Shown: positions 23,348 through 32,924, numbered from the stretch's first letter. The stretch: 64,000 nucleotides of DNA from CAKZYD01 sp039814715 (GCA_039814715.1 JBCCAR010000009.1:1-64000); one strand, 5' to 3'. Numbers and translations: made by a program. The notes: generated by a model from the sequence alone, not told the origin.

Positions 23348-25261
23348 ATGATTGAATTCATTCGTAAACGTTTAAACTCCGTTTTCGTCCTTCTTTTGTT
23401 GGGCCTATTGATTGCGTCCTTCGCCTTTTTTGGGATCGGTGATGTCGTGCAAACGGGTCAAGGCGATACGATTGCCAAGGTCGGCGATCGCCGCATAACG
23501 TTGATCGAGTTGGCCAGGTCATTCGAAGGCTTTGTCGAGCGCGAACGTCAAAGCAATCCAGAAGCCACGCAGGCTGCGGCCATTCGGGCCAATGTGGACA
23601 TTCGTTTACTCCAGCGCCTGGTTCAGCAAGCCCTCATCACCGAGGCAGGTGAAAACATGGGCATTGCTGCCTCCCCGCGGCGCACGCAGGCGATGATTGG
23701 CTCCCTGCCCGCGTTTCAATTGGCTGGCAAATTCGATGCCGCTACGTATAAATCTGCCTTGGCCCGGCTAGGCGTCAGCGAAGAGCAACTATTCGAAGAC
23801 TATGCGCAAGAGCAAGTGATTGAGCAGATTGAGAAGGTATTGAAAGCATCCGCCACGGTCCCGTCCGCATTGGCTGATGCGCAGTTATCGGCCATGCTGG
23901 AGACGCGCAAGGCAGATGCTATCCTCGTTCCTCTAGAAGGATTTGCGCAGTCGGTCTCTAATCCAGAGCAAGAGGAGTTAGAGGCTTTTTTCGAGACGAT
24001 ACAAGGACGCTATTCCGCGCCTGAATATCGTGATTTTGCCGTTCTTTATCTGACTCCTAAGGATGCTGCGGCTGATATTTCCGTCTCTGATGAAGATGTG
24101 CGGCAGGCTTATGACCTGCGCAAAGATGAATTTGGCAACCCTGGTTCACTTGATTTGCAGCTGATGGTTTTCGATACGAAAGCTGAAGCGGAATCCTTCA
24201 AAACCAAAGCCGTCAACGGCGCGCGCTTCCTGGAACTTGCGCAAGAGGCCGGCACCAGCCGAGAGGACCTCTCTCTTGGAACCCTCACCCGCGCTGAAGT
24301 TGAAAGCTTGTATGGGGAAGAGATAACACAGGCGTTATTTGCGCTTTCAACTGGCGGCGTTTCTGAGCCTTTGGAAGGTCCTTTTGGGTATCAGATATTC
24401 CGCCTTTCAGGGAAAATCGAGACGTCCACCAAGTCGTTTGAAGATGTGCGCGCGGAGCTTGAGGATGAGCTTTCAAATCAGCTTGCGCTCGATAAGCTGT
24501 CTGAAATCGGCAATGCCATTGAAGATGAATTTGCAGCAGGCGCAACGCTCGAAGAAGCGGCAAAAACATTTGGCTTGACCGTTGAAACCTATACGCAGGT
24601 CGCCGATACCGGGGTTACCGCCGATAATGCCTTGGCCGCTCGCCAACCAGAGCTGCAAACAATTTTGCCCGGCGTGTTTGCTCTTAGCGTTGACAATGAA
24701 CTTGAAGTTGAGCGCTTGGGCGAGGATGGATTTTATATTGTCCGCCTAGATGGAGCGACCCCAACCCGTCCGCGGCGCCTCGATGAAGTACGCAAAGAAG
24801 CTGAAGGCGCCTGGCGCTCTGCGCAACTCGACAGTCTAGCGTTGGATAAGGCCGATGCGATCTCCCAGGCATGGCAGAAGGGCGGCGATCCACGCACCTT
24901 GGCTGATGATGGCGGTTACGAGTTTTTGGAAGCCTTGGAGTTTAACCGTGTCCAGGCACAGCAAGGATCGCTTGCGCAAGCCGATATCGCACCGCTTTTA
25001 TTTGCAATGGAGGAAGGCCAGATTGATGTCGCCCGCACCGGCAATGGGACGTCCTATATTGTGACAAAACTTCTTAAAAAGGCGCCTGGCGATGCTAAGG
25101 CAAATCCGTTGCTGGCTGACCAGTTGACCAAACAAATGAGCTCTCTGGTTGAACAAGAGCTCATGCAACAGTTTATTGTTGCTCGCGGCAATGAAATTGA
25201 AACGAGCACCAATCAACGCGCCTTGGAGACGTTTCGCCGTCGCTATGACCCAACGCTTTAG
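23348..25261 (+). CDS. ppiD: Periplasmic folding factor PpiD/SurA-type peptidyl-prolyl isomerase
   Basis: The true start is the ATG at 23348 (MIEFIRKRLNSVFVLLLLGLLIASFAFFGIGDVV), giving 637 residues; the frame stays open far upstream only because it reads tpiA antisense. One N-terminal membrane anchor is followed by a SurA_N-type chaperone domain (IAKVGDRRITLIELARSFE, LLQRLVQQALITEAGENMGI), then a parvulin-like domain (DAKAEAESFK, GTLTRAEVESLYGEEITQALFAL, EGPFGYQIFRLSG). PpiD helps outer membrane proteins leave the Sec channel. It is the first gene of a run with trpE, 17 bp apart. Confidence 0.9.
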   Translation: MIEFIRKRLNSVFVLLLLGLLIASFAFFGIGDVVQTGQGDTIAKVGDRRITLIELARSFEGFVERERQSNPEATQAAAIRANVDIRLLQRLVQQALITEAGENMGIAASPRRTQAMIGSLPAFQLAGKFDAATYKSALARLGVSEEQLFEDYAQEQVIEQIEKVLKASATVPSALADAQLSAMLETRKADAILVPLEGFAQSVSNPEQEELEAFFETIQGRYSAPEYRDFAVLYLTPKDAAADISVSDEDVRQAYDLRKDEFGNPGSLDLQLMVFDTKAEAESFKTKAVNGARFLELAQEAGTSREDLSLGTLTRAEVESLYGEEITQALFALSTGGVSEPLEGPFGYQIFRLSGKIETSTKSFEDVRAELEDELSNQLALDKLSEIGNAIEDEFAAGATLEEAAKTFGLTVETYTQVADTGVTADNALAARQPELQTILPGVFALSVDNELEVERLGEDGFYIVRLDGATPTRPRRLDEVRKEAEGAWRSAQLDSLALDKADAISQAWQKGGDPRTLADDGGYEFLEALEFNRVQAQQGSLAQADIAPLLFAMEEGQIDVARTGNGTSYIVTKLLKKAPGDAKANPLLADQLTKQMSSLVEQELMQQFIVARGNEIETSTNQRALETFRRRYDPTL

Positions 25262-25278
25262 AGGCATCTAAAACCGTC

Positions 25279-26769
25279 ATGATGACGGACGCGTTTGAGA
25301 CATCTTACCGGCAAGGCCGTAGCCAAATGCTGGTTCGGACCTTGCCGGCTGACTTAGATACGCCTGTGTCTGCAGCGCTCAAAATGCTTGGCGAGCGGCC
25401 TTATAACTTTGTTTTGGAATCAGTAGAAGGGGGCGAAGCACGCGGGCGCTATAGCTTTATTGGCTGGGCACCTGACATGCTTTGGCGCTGCAAAGGTGGT
25501 GCCGCTGAGACCGCGACGCTTGATCCCTGTCATAGCAATAACGCGCCGGTGTTTCAGCCGGCGCCGCAACCGCCGCTGGAGGCGCTCCAGTTAGCCGTTT
25601 CCGCAGCTAAAATTGACCAGACGGGCTATGAGGACATCCCTGTGCCGGGCTTGGTGGGGTATCTGGGATATGATATGGTTCGCCATATTGAGCATTTGCC
25701 AAATCGCCCACAAGGTGGCTTGGGGATGGCTGATGCACTCCTGATGCGCCCCACGATGGTAGCCATTTTTGACACTGTAAAAGATGAACTCTCACTGGCA
25801 GCTATTGTGCGCCCAATGCCCAAGCAGACCGCCGCCCAGGCCTTTCACCAAGCTTCGAAACGTTTAGACGATGCGATTGCTGCTTTAAGTAAGGAGGTTT
25901 CTCGGCATGTCGCGACGCAAGGGCATTCTGGAGACGTAGACATCCGAGTGAATGTCTCCCGCGCGGCGTACTGCCAGAATGTTGAAACAGCAAAAGAGCT
26001 GATCAAGCAAGGCGACATCTTTCAGGTAGTGCTGTCTCGCCGGTTTGAAATGCCGTTTAGCGCAGATAGCTTCAGCTTATACAGGGCCCTAAGACGGCTG
26101 AATCCGGCCCCATTTCTCTTTCATTTAAAGCTTGGTGACGCGTCTCTCATTGGCTCTAGCCCTGAAATACTGGTGCGCGTTCGCAGCAATACCGTCACAT
26201 TGCGGCCCATCGCAGGCACACGGCCGCGCGGCAAAACACCTGCCGAGGATGCACGCTTAGAGCAAGACCTTTTAAATGACCCAAAAGAACGCGCAGAACA
26301 CTTGATGCTGCTTGACCTCGGACGCAATGACGTGGGCCGTGTTGCAGAGCCATCGAGCGTGAAAGTCACGCAGGCATTTCAGACCGAGCGGTATTCCCAT
26401 GTCATGCACATCGTCTCTAATGTTGAAGGAACGCTCAAGGCAGATGAAAGCGTCACATCGGCCCTGTTTGCAGGCTTTCCTGCTGGTACGGTCTCTGGAG
26501 CCCCAAAAGTGCGGGCGATGGAAATTATTGATGCCATGGAAAAGGATGCGCGCGGGCCTTATGCTGGCGCGGTAGGCTATTTTGGAACCAATGGCGATAT
26601 GGACAGCTGTATCGTGTTGCGCACGGCCATCCTGAAAGATGAAACACTCTACATTCAAGCAGGGGCAGGCATTGTTGCTGATTCAGATCCGATGTCGGAA
26701 GCTTTGGAGTGCGAACACAAGGCAAAAGCCATCATAGCCGCCGCACAAAGCGTCTTAGACACTCAATAG
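25279..26769 (+). CDS. trpE: Anthranilate synthase component I
   Basis: The 496-residue chorismate-using subunit of anthranilate synthase. The feedback site LES...RYSFIG lies near residues 48-63. The catalytic half has IKQGDIFQVVLSRRFEMPF, LFHLKLGDASLIGSSPEILVRV, LRPIAGTRPRGKTPAED, RAEHLMLLDLGRNDVGRVA and GTVSGAPKVRAMEIID. It is not fused to TrpG, unlike in many rhizobia; the glutaminase gene is 1.2 kb away beyond a divergent gene. I see no leader peptide or attenuator before it, and it probably shares the ppiD transcript. Confidence 0.96.
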   Translation: MMTDAFETSYRQGRSQMLVRTLPADLDTPVSAALKMLGERPYNFVLESVEGGEARGRYSFIGWAPDMLWRCKGGAAETATLDPCHSNNAPVFQPAPQPPLEALQLAVSAAKIDQTGYEDIPVPGLVGYLGYDMVRHIEHLPNRPQGGLGMADALLMRPTMVAIFDTVKDELSLAAIVRPMPKQTAAQAFHQASKRLDDAIAALSKEVSRHVATQGHSGDVDIRVNVSRAAYCQNVETAKELIKQGDIFQVVLSRRFEMPFSADSFSLYRALRRLNPAPFLFHLKLGDASLIGSSPEILVRVRSNTVTLRPIAGTRPRGKTPAEDARLEQDLLNDPKERAEHLMLLDLGRNDVGRVAEPSSVKVTQAFQTERYSHVMHIVSNVEGTLKADESVTSALFAGFPAGTVSGAPKVRAMEIIDAMEKDARGPYAGAVGYFGTNGDMDSCIVLRTAILKDETLYIQAGAGIVADSDPMSEALECEHKAKAIIAAAQSVLDTQ

Positions 26770-27866
26770 GTTTGCCGTTTGGGCGCAGCAGTCTGAGCCG
26801 TGCGGACGATGCTGCGCCAATACGGTGTACGCCGTTCGGCCATAATGACGCTGGGCTTTACCAAAACCAAACCCTTGTCAGGCAGCGTTTCCGCCCATGC
26901 AAGGATTTGCTCAAAAGTGACTTGATGCGGGTGCCCGATCGCAATCGCAGAGCCATTGCGCCGTGCTAACTTTTCCAGTGTTGCAAGCTGCCCATCGACA
27001 GCGACAGCTTCTTGCTCATTGTCTAAAAAAACGTCGCGCTCAGCCAAAGACACGCCTAAGGACGCGGCCAATGCAACGGATGATGAAGAGGCTGTGGTGC
27101 GCGAATCGTAAAATGACAAACCCCGCGCCGCCAACTCTTCAAACAAGATACGCATGGACGCCTCATGTTCCGTAAAGCGGCTGCCCATATGGTTGTTTAC
27201 GGCGTAATACCCATCAAATTGCTCTAGGTTCCAGGCGATGGTTTTGCGCAGCTGAGTTTCGTCATCACTTGTAAGCAGCGCATGCGGACCAGCATTCATC
27301 GCGCTGTTTTTCGGCTGCATCGGCACGTGAACGATCAGCTCATGCCCAGCAGCGGATGCTTTTTGTGCAAGCGTTTTAGACAGCCGCGTGTACGGGAGCA
27401 AAGCAAATGCCACTTGTGCCGGCAACCTCATAGCGCCGCGGTTATGGCGTGAATTGTGCCCTAAATCATCGATGATAATGGCCACTTTGCCATGCGTGGA
27501 GGCCGGACGCGCTCTTATATCGGGTAACGCGTCCTCTCGAATGGCTGCCGTGTCGCCAGGTGGCGAGACAGCAGCCAAAGCCGTCTTTAGAGCGGCGATA
27601 TCGCTGGGTGCACGATCGTCTTCTTTAAACGATTGAATAGCGCCGTCGATGGCCGATTGTGTTTGAGACAAATCCAAAGACAGCCTCACGGTCTGCTGCT
27701 TTACGGGCGCGGCAATGGCACTGCCGATAGCATCGTCCTTAGCGCCATCCTGGGTGACGCTTAGCCCCAAAACAGCCAAACCCGCGATCAACGGGCCGAC
27801 AAACAGAGCGCTGAGCATCCGCTGTTTCAGCTTCATGTCATCCGAGTTGTTCTTCAAAATACTCAC
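26763..27866 (-). CDS. Divergent polysaccharide deacetylase (YibQ/DUF610 family)
   Basis: A 367-residue protein (337 if the ATG at 27836 is the start). An N-terminal anchor (LFVGPLIAGLAVLGLSV) precedes a linker and a deacetylase-like barrel: VAIIIDDLGHNSRHNRGAMRLPAQVAFALLPYT, ELIVHVPMQPKN, VNNHMGSRFTE, FYDSRTTASSSSV, IAIGHPHQVTFEQI. YibQ-like proteins are periplasmic and often sit next to envelope peptidase genes; their substrate is not settled. Here it stands alone, splitting trpE from trpG, with its 3' end overlapping trpE by 7 bp. Confidence 0.88.
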   Translation of the reverse strand: MSILKNNSDDMKLKQRMLSALFVGPLIAGLAVLGLSVTQDGAKDDAIGSAIAAPVKQQTVRLSLDLSQTQSAIDGAIQSFKEDDRAPSDIAALKTALAAVSPPGDTAAIREDALPDIRARPASTHGKVAIIIDDLGHNSRHNRGAMRLPAQVAFALLPYTRLSKTLAQKASAAGHELIVHVPMQPKNSAMNAGPHALLTSDDETQLRKTIAWNLEQFDGYYAVNNHMGSRFTEHEASMRILFEELAARGLSFYDSRTTASSSSVALAASLGVSLAERDVFLDNEQEAVAVDGQLATLEKLARRNGSAIAIGHPHQVTFEQILAWAETLPDKGLVLVKPSVIMAERRTPYWRSIVRTAQTAAPKRQTY

Positions 27867-27931
27867 TTACGCTTGCGTGCAGGCCGCCCATAATCCAAAT
27901 ATGCCTTCTCGCAGCGGGCTAGTACACCAAA

Positions 27932-28540
27932 ATGATTCTCATCATCGATAACTACGACAGCTTTACTTACAATCTCGTTCATTATTTTCGCGAGCTTGGC
28001 GCAGCTGTTACCGTGGCGCGCAATGACGCGCTGACCTGCGCTGACGCAATGGTCCTCAAGCCGCAGGCCGTTGTCCTTTCACCCGGGCCTTGCACGCCGA
28101 ATGAAGCTGGCATTTGTTTAGAGATGGTGGAGACCTGCGCAGCAAGTGCTATTCCGCTGCTGGGCGTGTGCTTAGGGCATCAATCTATTGGGCAAGCTTT
28201 TGGCGGAGATGTTAAGCGGGCGCCGCAGTTGATGCATGGAAAGGTGTCAAAGATCAGCCACGATAACACTGGCGTTTTTGAAACACTCGCGCCTCAATTT
28301 GATGTGACGCGCTATCATTCGCTTATCGTTGCGGGAGACACTTTGCCAAGTTGCTTGAAGGTGAATGCGCGCACTGGTGATGGGATCATTATGGGGTTTC
28401 GCCACATTGACTTGCCAATCCACGGGGTGCAGTTTCACCCTGAGAGCATTGCCACACAAAACGGTCACGCGATTTTGGCGAATTTCATGCGTTTGAGCGG
28501 CATGTCGCCCCTGCCCTTGCCAGAACCGCAGGCGGCGTAG
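27932..28540 (+). CDS. trpG: Anthranilate synthase component II (glutaminase)
   Basis: A 202-residue class I glutamine amidotransferase that supplies ammonia to TrpE. The nucleophile C80 is in LLGVCLGHQSIGQAFGG, and the histidine-glutamate pair is in GVQFHPESI near residue 170. It begins MILIIDNYDSFTYNLVHYF. It heads the trpG-trpD-trpC-moaC-moeA operon; trpD starts 6 bp after its stop. Alphaproteobacteria often share one TrpG between anthranilate and p-aminobenzoate synthesis, which is possible here. Confidence 0.96.
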   Translation: MILIIDNYDSFTYNLVHYFRELGAAVTVARNDALTCADAMVLKPQAVVLSPGPCTPNEAGICLEMVETCAASAIPLLGVCLGHQSIGQAFGGDVKRAPQLMHGKVSKISHDNTGVFETLAPQFDVTRYHSLIVAGDTLPSCLKVNARTGDGIIMGFRHIDLPIHGVQFHPESIATQNGHAILANFMRLSGMSPLPLPEPQAA

Positions 28541-28545
28541 CCAAT

Positions 28546-29595
28546 ATGGCGGAAACTTTTGAAACTCTAAAGCAGCAAGTCCTGGCCGGCGAAGCGCTCA
28601 CGCCGGAGGAGGCCACGACAGCTTTTACAGCACTTTTGAGCGGTCAGCTCGATGCCGTCGATATCACGGCCTTTCTCGTTGCCTTAAAAGTTCGCGGCGA
28701 AACGACGGAGGAAATTTTAGGCGCGGTGCGCGTCCTGAGGCAAAGCTGTGATCCCAGCCTTGCACCTCCTGGCGCGATCGATACCTGCGGTACGGGCGGC
28801 GATGGCCTGCATACGCTGAATATCTCAACGACGGCAGCGCTTGTCTTAGCGGCAGGCGGTGTACCTGTTGCAAAACATGGCAATCGCTCTGTGTCTTCGC
28901 GCTCTGGATCGACGGATGTTCTTGGGGCGCTGGGCGTTAAGACGGAACAATCTAAGACCCAGCTCAAACAAGCGTTGCAGCGCTTTAACATCGCCTATAT
29001 GAACGCGCCCGCTTTTCACCCAACGATGGCAACGGTGGCGCCCATAAGGCGGCAGCTCGCAGCGCGAACCATCTTTAACCTGCTTGGCCCAATGGCGAAC
29101 CCTGCGGGCGTGAAGCGCCAGCTGATTGGCACTTACGATTTGAAATGGTGCGCGCCCATGGCCAATGTGCTTCGCGCGCTGGGCAGCACAAAGGCCTGGG
29201 TGGTGCACGGCGCTGATGGGCAGGATGAGATGAGCATTTGCGGGCCAACCCATGTTGTCGAGCTTGATGGCGGGGCGATTAGCACCTTTACCGTTTCGCC
29301 AAGCGATGCGGGTCTGGCTGAACATGGTATCGGTGACATTGCCGGCGGCGACTCCGCTTTCAATGCAGCGGCAATGCGCCGTGTGTTATCGGGAGATGAA
29401 GGCGCATACCGCGATGCGGTGATGCTCAACGCTGGCGCCGGGTTTTATGTGGCCGGTGTTGTGGATGATTTACTTGGCGGCGCCCAAAAAGCGGGCGAAA
29501 TCCTCAGCAGCGGGTTGGGTCTCGTTATTTTGGACGATTGGGCCAACTTCACACAAATAACAGACCTTGAAGCCAAAGATGAGAAAAGCTCATGA
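28546..29595 (+). CDS. trpD: Anthranilate phosphoribosyltransferase
   Basis: A 349-residue enzyme that joins anthranilate to phosphoribosyl pyrophosphate. Signature motifs are IDTCGTGGDGLHTLNIST (phosphate binding), VAKHGNRSVSSRSGSTDVLGALG, FHPTMATVAPIRRQLAARTIFNLLGPMANPA and LNAGAGFYVAG. The length is normal. Its stop overlaps the trpC start by four bases (ATGA), which implies coupled translation. Confidence 0.96.
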   Translation: MAETFETLKQQVLAGEALTPEEATTAFTALLSGQLDAVDITAFLVALKVRGETTEEILGAVRVLRQSCDPSLAPPGAIDTCGTGGDGLHTLNISTTAALVLAAGGVPVAKHGNRSVSSRSGSTDVLGALGVKTEQSKTQLKQALQRFNIAYMNAPAFHPTMATVAPIRRQLAARTIFNLLGPMANPAGVKRQLIGTYDLKWCAPMANVLRALGSTKAWVVHGADGQDEMSICGPTHVVELDGGAISTFTVSPSDAGLAEHGIGDIAGGDSAFNAAAMRRVLSGDEGAYRDAVMLNAGAGFYVAGVVDDLLGGAQKAGEILSSGLGLVILDDWANFTQITDLEAKDEKSS

Positions 29596-30383
29596 GTGTC
29601 CTTGATGACATAATTGATGCAAAGCGCGCTCATGTTGCCAAGCGCAAGCGATGCGCTGGGTTGACGGAGGTCGAAGCGCGCGCTCAAGGCTATGAACCAA
29701 AAGACTTCGTTGGCGCGTTAACTCAGGCCGTCACCGATCATGGTTTCGGCCTGATTTGCGAAGTGAAAAAGGCGAGCCCGTCCAAGGGCGTTATCCAGCC
29801 CAATTTTGAGCCTGTGCGGCATGCCCAAGGCTATGTCGATGGCGGCGCGGCATGCATCTCCGTGTTAACAGATACGCCCTATTTCCAAGGTCAGGATTCT
29901 GATTTGGTGGCCGTCAGGGAAACAGTCTCAATCCCGCTCATTCGTAAAGACTTTATGATCGACCCTTACCAGGTGTCAGAAGCTAAAGCGCTTGGCGCGG
30001 ACTGCATCCTTTTGATCATGGCCGCACTGTCGCAGGCCCAGGCCTTAGAACTTGAGGCAGCCGCAAAGCAGCAGGGATTGCAGGTACTAGCCGAGGTGCA
30101 CGCGGCAGATGAGCTCGATGCAGCCCTGCGCCTGAAGACGCCGCTGATCGGGGTGAACAATCGCAACTTAAAAACGCTCGAGGTTGACACCTCCACAACG
30201 CCGGTGGTGGCCGCTAATATTCCAAAGGACCGTGTTATCATTGCAGAAAGTGGGCTCGCTGGTCATGACGAACTAGCCGCTTTAAAACGCCAGGGCATTG
30301 AACGGTTTTTGATTGGTGAAACTCTGATGCGTGCGCCGGATCAAGCGGCTGCGGTCCGTGCATTTTTAGGGCAAGCAGCATGA
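29592..30383 (+). CDS. trpC: Indole-3-glycerol phosphate synthase
   Basis: A 263-residue TIM barrel that closes the indole ring. Motifs: LICEVKKASPSKGVI with the catalytic lysine, ISVLTDTPYFQG, IPLIRKDFMIDPYQV, LLIMAALS, GVNNRNLKTLEVD and ESGLAGHDELAAL. It overlaps trpD and moaC by ATGA junctions. It is not fused to trpF. The trpF, trpB and trpA genes are not in the window. Confidence 0.96.
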   Translation: MSVLDDIIDAKRAHVAKRKRCAGLTEVEARAQGYEPKDFVGALTQAVTDHGFGLICEVKKASPSKGVIQPNFEPVRHAQGYVDGGAACISVLTDTPYFQGQDSDLVAVRETVSIPLIRKDFMIDPYQVSEAKALGADCILLIMAALSQAQALELEAAAKQQGLQVLAEVHAADELDAALRLKTPLIGVNNRNLKTLEVDTSTTPVVAANIPKDRVIIAESGLAGHDELAALKRQGIERFLIGETLMRAPDQAAAVRAFLGQAA

Positions 30384-30868
30384 GCAATGATCGCCTCAGC
30401 CACCTGGATGATGCTGGCGCTGCCCATATGGTCGATATCAGCGGAAAGACCCAAACGGACCGTGAAGCCGTCGCAGTGGGGACTATCACGACTGATCCGC
30501 AAACCATTGCGATCTTAAGAGCAGGTAAGACTCCAAAAGGCGATGTGATTGCAACAGCGCGGATCGCAGCGATCCAGGCGGTTAAAAAAACATCCGAGCT
30601 CATCCCGCTTTGCCACCCTTTACCGGTAACCGGCGTTACCTGCGATTTCGCCGTCAAAGAGAGCGAAATTGACGTCCGCGTTAAAGTGAAAACAACGGGC
30701 CAGACCGGCGTTGAAATGGAAGCGTTGACTGGATGCTGCGTCGCGCTGTTGACCTTGTATGACATGCTCAAAGCGGTGGATAAATCCATGGTAATAGGCC
30801 AGGTGATGGTGCTGGAGAAAAAAGGCGGCAAAAGCGGAGACTATGAGCGCGGAAAAGACGCACCATGA
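30380..30868 (+). CDS. moaC: Cyclic pyranopterin monophosphate synthase
   Basis: A 162-residue protein that acts after MoaA in molybdopterin synthesis. It shows the family motifs LSHLDDAGAAHMVDISGKTQTDREAVA, ARIAAIQAVKKTSELIPLCHPLP and TGVEMEALTGCCVALLTLYDMLKAVDKSM. It is coupled by ATGA overlaps to trpC before and moeA after, an operon link between tryptophan and molybdenum cofactor genes that is common in alphaproteobacteria. Confidence 0.96.
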   Translation: MSNDRLSHLDDAGAAHMVDISGKTQTDREAVAVGTITTDPQTIAILRAGKTPKGDVIATARIAAIQAVKKTSELIPLCHPLPVTGVTCDFAVKESEIDVRVKVKTTGQTGVEMEALTGCCVALLTLYDMLKAVDKSMVIGQVMVLEKKGGKSGDYERGKDAP

Positions 30869-32067
30869 TATCCGTCGATGAAGCGCGGGCGCGGATTTTA
30901 AAGTCGCTGAAAAGCCTACCTGCCGAAATCGTCCCGATTGAGCAAGCCTGGGGCCGCGTCCTGGCAAGGCCCGTGTTCGCCGATCGAACGCACCCGCAGC
31001 ATGATGTGTCCGCTATGGACGGATATGCTGTTCGCAGCGAGGATGTCACAGACCTGCCCGCCACCTTGACCGTGACGCAGGAAATCGCCGCTGGCGGCAT
31101 GCCGGAAAAGCCCCTTTGCGAAGGCGAAGCGGCGCGCATTTTCACTGGCGCTCCGTTGCCAGAAGGTGCCGACACGATCGTCCTTCAAGAAGATACCAAA
31201 CGACTATCGACCGGCAAGATGCAAGTCTTAGAGATGGAAGCGCAGCGTCATGTTCGCGCGCGCGGCTTAGATTTTAAGCGAGGCGCACTTTGCGTAGAAC
31301 GCGGCAGCGCACTATCGTCCGCCCATATCGGCCTTATGGCGGCTGCGAATGTCCCGTCTGTCTATGTTCATCAAAGACCCGTAGTTGCCTTTCTTTCGAC
31401 AGGCTCTGAACTCGTACCCCATGGAACGGTGCCCGGTCCTGGCCAGATCGTAAGCTCAAACGGTGTGATGCTATCTGCGCTCGCCGCCGCGGCCGGCGCA
31501 ATCCCTTTGGATCTGGGCGCGGCCCCAGATGATTTGGATGCCATTCGCGCCCAAGCGGCGGGGTTTGAGCGCGCTCATATCGCCGTAACGATCGGCGGCG
31601 CGAGTGTGGGTGATCATGATCTTATACAGCCGGCCTTGGAACCCCAAGGGCTTGAAGTCGATTTCTGGAAAGTCGCCATGCGTCCCGGTAACCCGCTGGT
31701 CTACGGCGCTATATCGCAAACACCGTTTCTGGGCCTACCAGGCAATCCCGTCTCCGCCTTCGTGTGCGCGCTCCTTTATTTAAGGCCCATGATTGCTAAA
31801 CTTTCCGGGCAAGACGTCGAATCGGATTTAAAGCCTGATGGAGAGCGGACGCTGTCTGATGCGCTTCCTAAGAATGGCCCGAGGATGACGTTTGTGCGCG
31901 CCGCTACCGCAACAGATGACGCGCGCAGCGTTACCCCCTTAAACATACAGGACAGCTCGGTCCTCTCAGCGGTTGCTATGGCTGACTGTCTCATCATTCG
32001 TCCACCTCATGCGCCTGCGGCTGAAGCAGGAACATGTGTTTCCATTTTGTCCTTAAAAGGGGCTTGA
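30865..32067 (+). CDS. moeA: Molybdopterin molybdenumtransferase
   Basis: A 400-residue protein that inserts molybdate into adenylated molybdopterin. Motifs: QHDVSAMDGYAVRSEDV, ARIFTGAPLPEGADTIVLQED, VVAFLSTGSELVPHG, ISSNGVMLSAL-like SSNGVMLSALAAAAGA, TIGGASVGDHDLIQPAL, KVAMRPGNPLVYG and FLGLPGNPVSAFVCALLYLRP. It is the last gene of the trp-moa operon. The LexA box starts 10 bp after its stop. Confidence 0.95.
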   Translation: MISVDEARARILKSLKSLPAEIVPIEQAWGRVLARPVFADRTHPQHDVSAMDGYAVRSEDVTDLPATLTVTQEIAAGGMPEKPLCEGEAARIFTGAPLPEGADTIVLQEDTKRLSTGKMQVLEMEAQRHVRARGLDFKRGALCVERGSALSSAHIGLMAAANVPSVYVHQRPVVAFLSTGSELVPHGTVPGPGQIVSSNGVMLSALAAAAGAIPLDLGAAPDDLDAIRAQAAGFERAHIAVTIGGASVGDHDLIQPALEPQGLEVDFWKVAMRPGNPLVYGAISQTPFLGLPGNPVSAFVCALLYLRPMIAKLSGQDVESDLKPDGERTLSDALPKNGPRMTFVRAATATDDARSVTPLNIQDSSVLSAVAMADCLIIRPPHAPAAEAGTCVSILSLKGA

Positions 32068-32077
32068 TCTTTTTTTG

Positions 32078-32092
32078 GAACTAAAATAGAAC
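32078..32092. promoter_or_regulatory. LexA box (SOS box, alphaproteobacterial type)
   Basis: GAAC-N7-GAAC, which on the minus strand is GTTC-N7-GTTC, the consensus for alphaproteobacterial LexA. It lies 57 bp upstream of the lexA start and implies autoregulation. I saw no second exact copy upstream of other genes in the window. Confidence 0.85.
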
Positions 32093-32148
32093 GGAAGCAT
32101 AACACGGTGCGGAGCTTGCGCCGTCCTGGTCAGCACATTGGGGGATTT

Positions 32149-32814
32149 ATGCTCACGCCTAAACAACATGACTTGCTGCTATTTATTCATAAGCGCCTTG
32201 AAGAGAGCGGTGTTTCCCCCTCCTTTGATGAAATGAAGGATGCTTTAGGGCTTAAATCCAAATCCGGTATCCATAGATTGATTACTGCACTTGAAGAGCG
32301 CGGTTTTATTCGGCGCCTCGCGCACCGCGCCCGCGCCTTAGAAGTGATCAAGCTGCCCGAGGCTTATACGCCCAAATCTGATAGTAATGTTATCGTGGGC
32401 CCCTTCCGCCTTAAGAAGCAAGAAGAACGCTCCGAAGTTGAAGTTCCCTTGCATGGCCGTATTGCGGCGGGGACACCGATTGAAGCTTTGGAAGAAGTGG
32501 ACCGCTATGTGTCTGTGCCGCCCTCGATGCTGGGCAGCGGCAGCCATTACGCGCTTGAGGTTTCGGGCGAATCCATGGTCGAGGCCGGCATACTCGATGG
32601 TGACGTTGTACTCATTGAGCGCTGCGAAAGCGCGCGTGATGGCGAGGTTGTGGTGGCTTTAGTCGAAGATCATGAAGCCACATTGAAAACCTTGCGTAAG
32701 CGCGGCCCAGACGTGCTACTTGTGCCGGCAAATCGTGACTATGAAACACAAGTTGTGCCAGCTGATAAGGTCCAAATTCAAGGTAGGCTAGCGGGCTTAA
32801 TGCGCCGGTATTAG
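32149..32814 (+). CDS. lexA: SOS repressor LexA
   Basis: The start is the ATG at 32149 (MLTPKQHDLLLFIHKRLEESGVSPSFDEM), with GGGGGA before it; the frame extends 14 codons further from a GTG. The 221-residue protein has a winged HTH (DEMKDALGLKSKSGIHRLITALEERGFI) and a C-terminal protease domain. The self-cleavage site is A107-G108 in RIAAGTPIE, and the catalytic pair is S142 in SGESMVEAGI and K180 in EATLKTLRKRG. It represses DNA-damage genes until RecA triggers its cleavage. It has its own LexA box. Confidence 0.97.
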   Translation: MLTPKQHDLLLFIHKRLEESGVSPSFDEMKDALGLKSKSGIHRLITALEERGFIRRLAHRARALEVIKLPEAYTPKSDSNVIVGPFRLKKQEERSEVEVPLHGRIAAGTPIEALEEVDRYVSVPPSMLGSGSHYALEVSGESMVEAGILDGDVVLIERCESARDGEVVVALVEDHEATLKTLRKRGPDVLLVPANRDYETQVVPADKVQIQGRLAGLMRRY

Positions 32815-32924
32815 GGACGAGGAGCCAAATGAGATAGGCCGCCTATGCTGAACGGCTTTTAGTCTGTGCCGACTGTAATTTGTTTTGCGAAGCTGAAGTT
32901 TTAGAAAGTGGCTAGAAAAGCTTA

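Noticed and set aside
25262..25278. Tryptophan leader peptide or attenuator before trpE
   Set aside because: Only 17 bp separate ppiD and trpE; there is no room.
32815..32924. Search for a terminator or tRNA between lexA and comEC
   Set aside because: Only weak 4-bp stems are present; nothing convincing.
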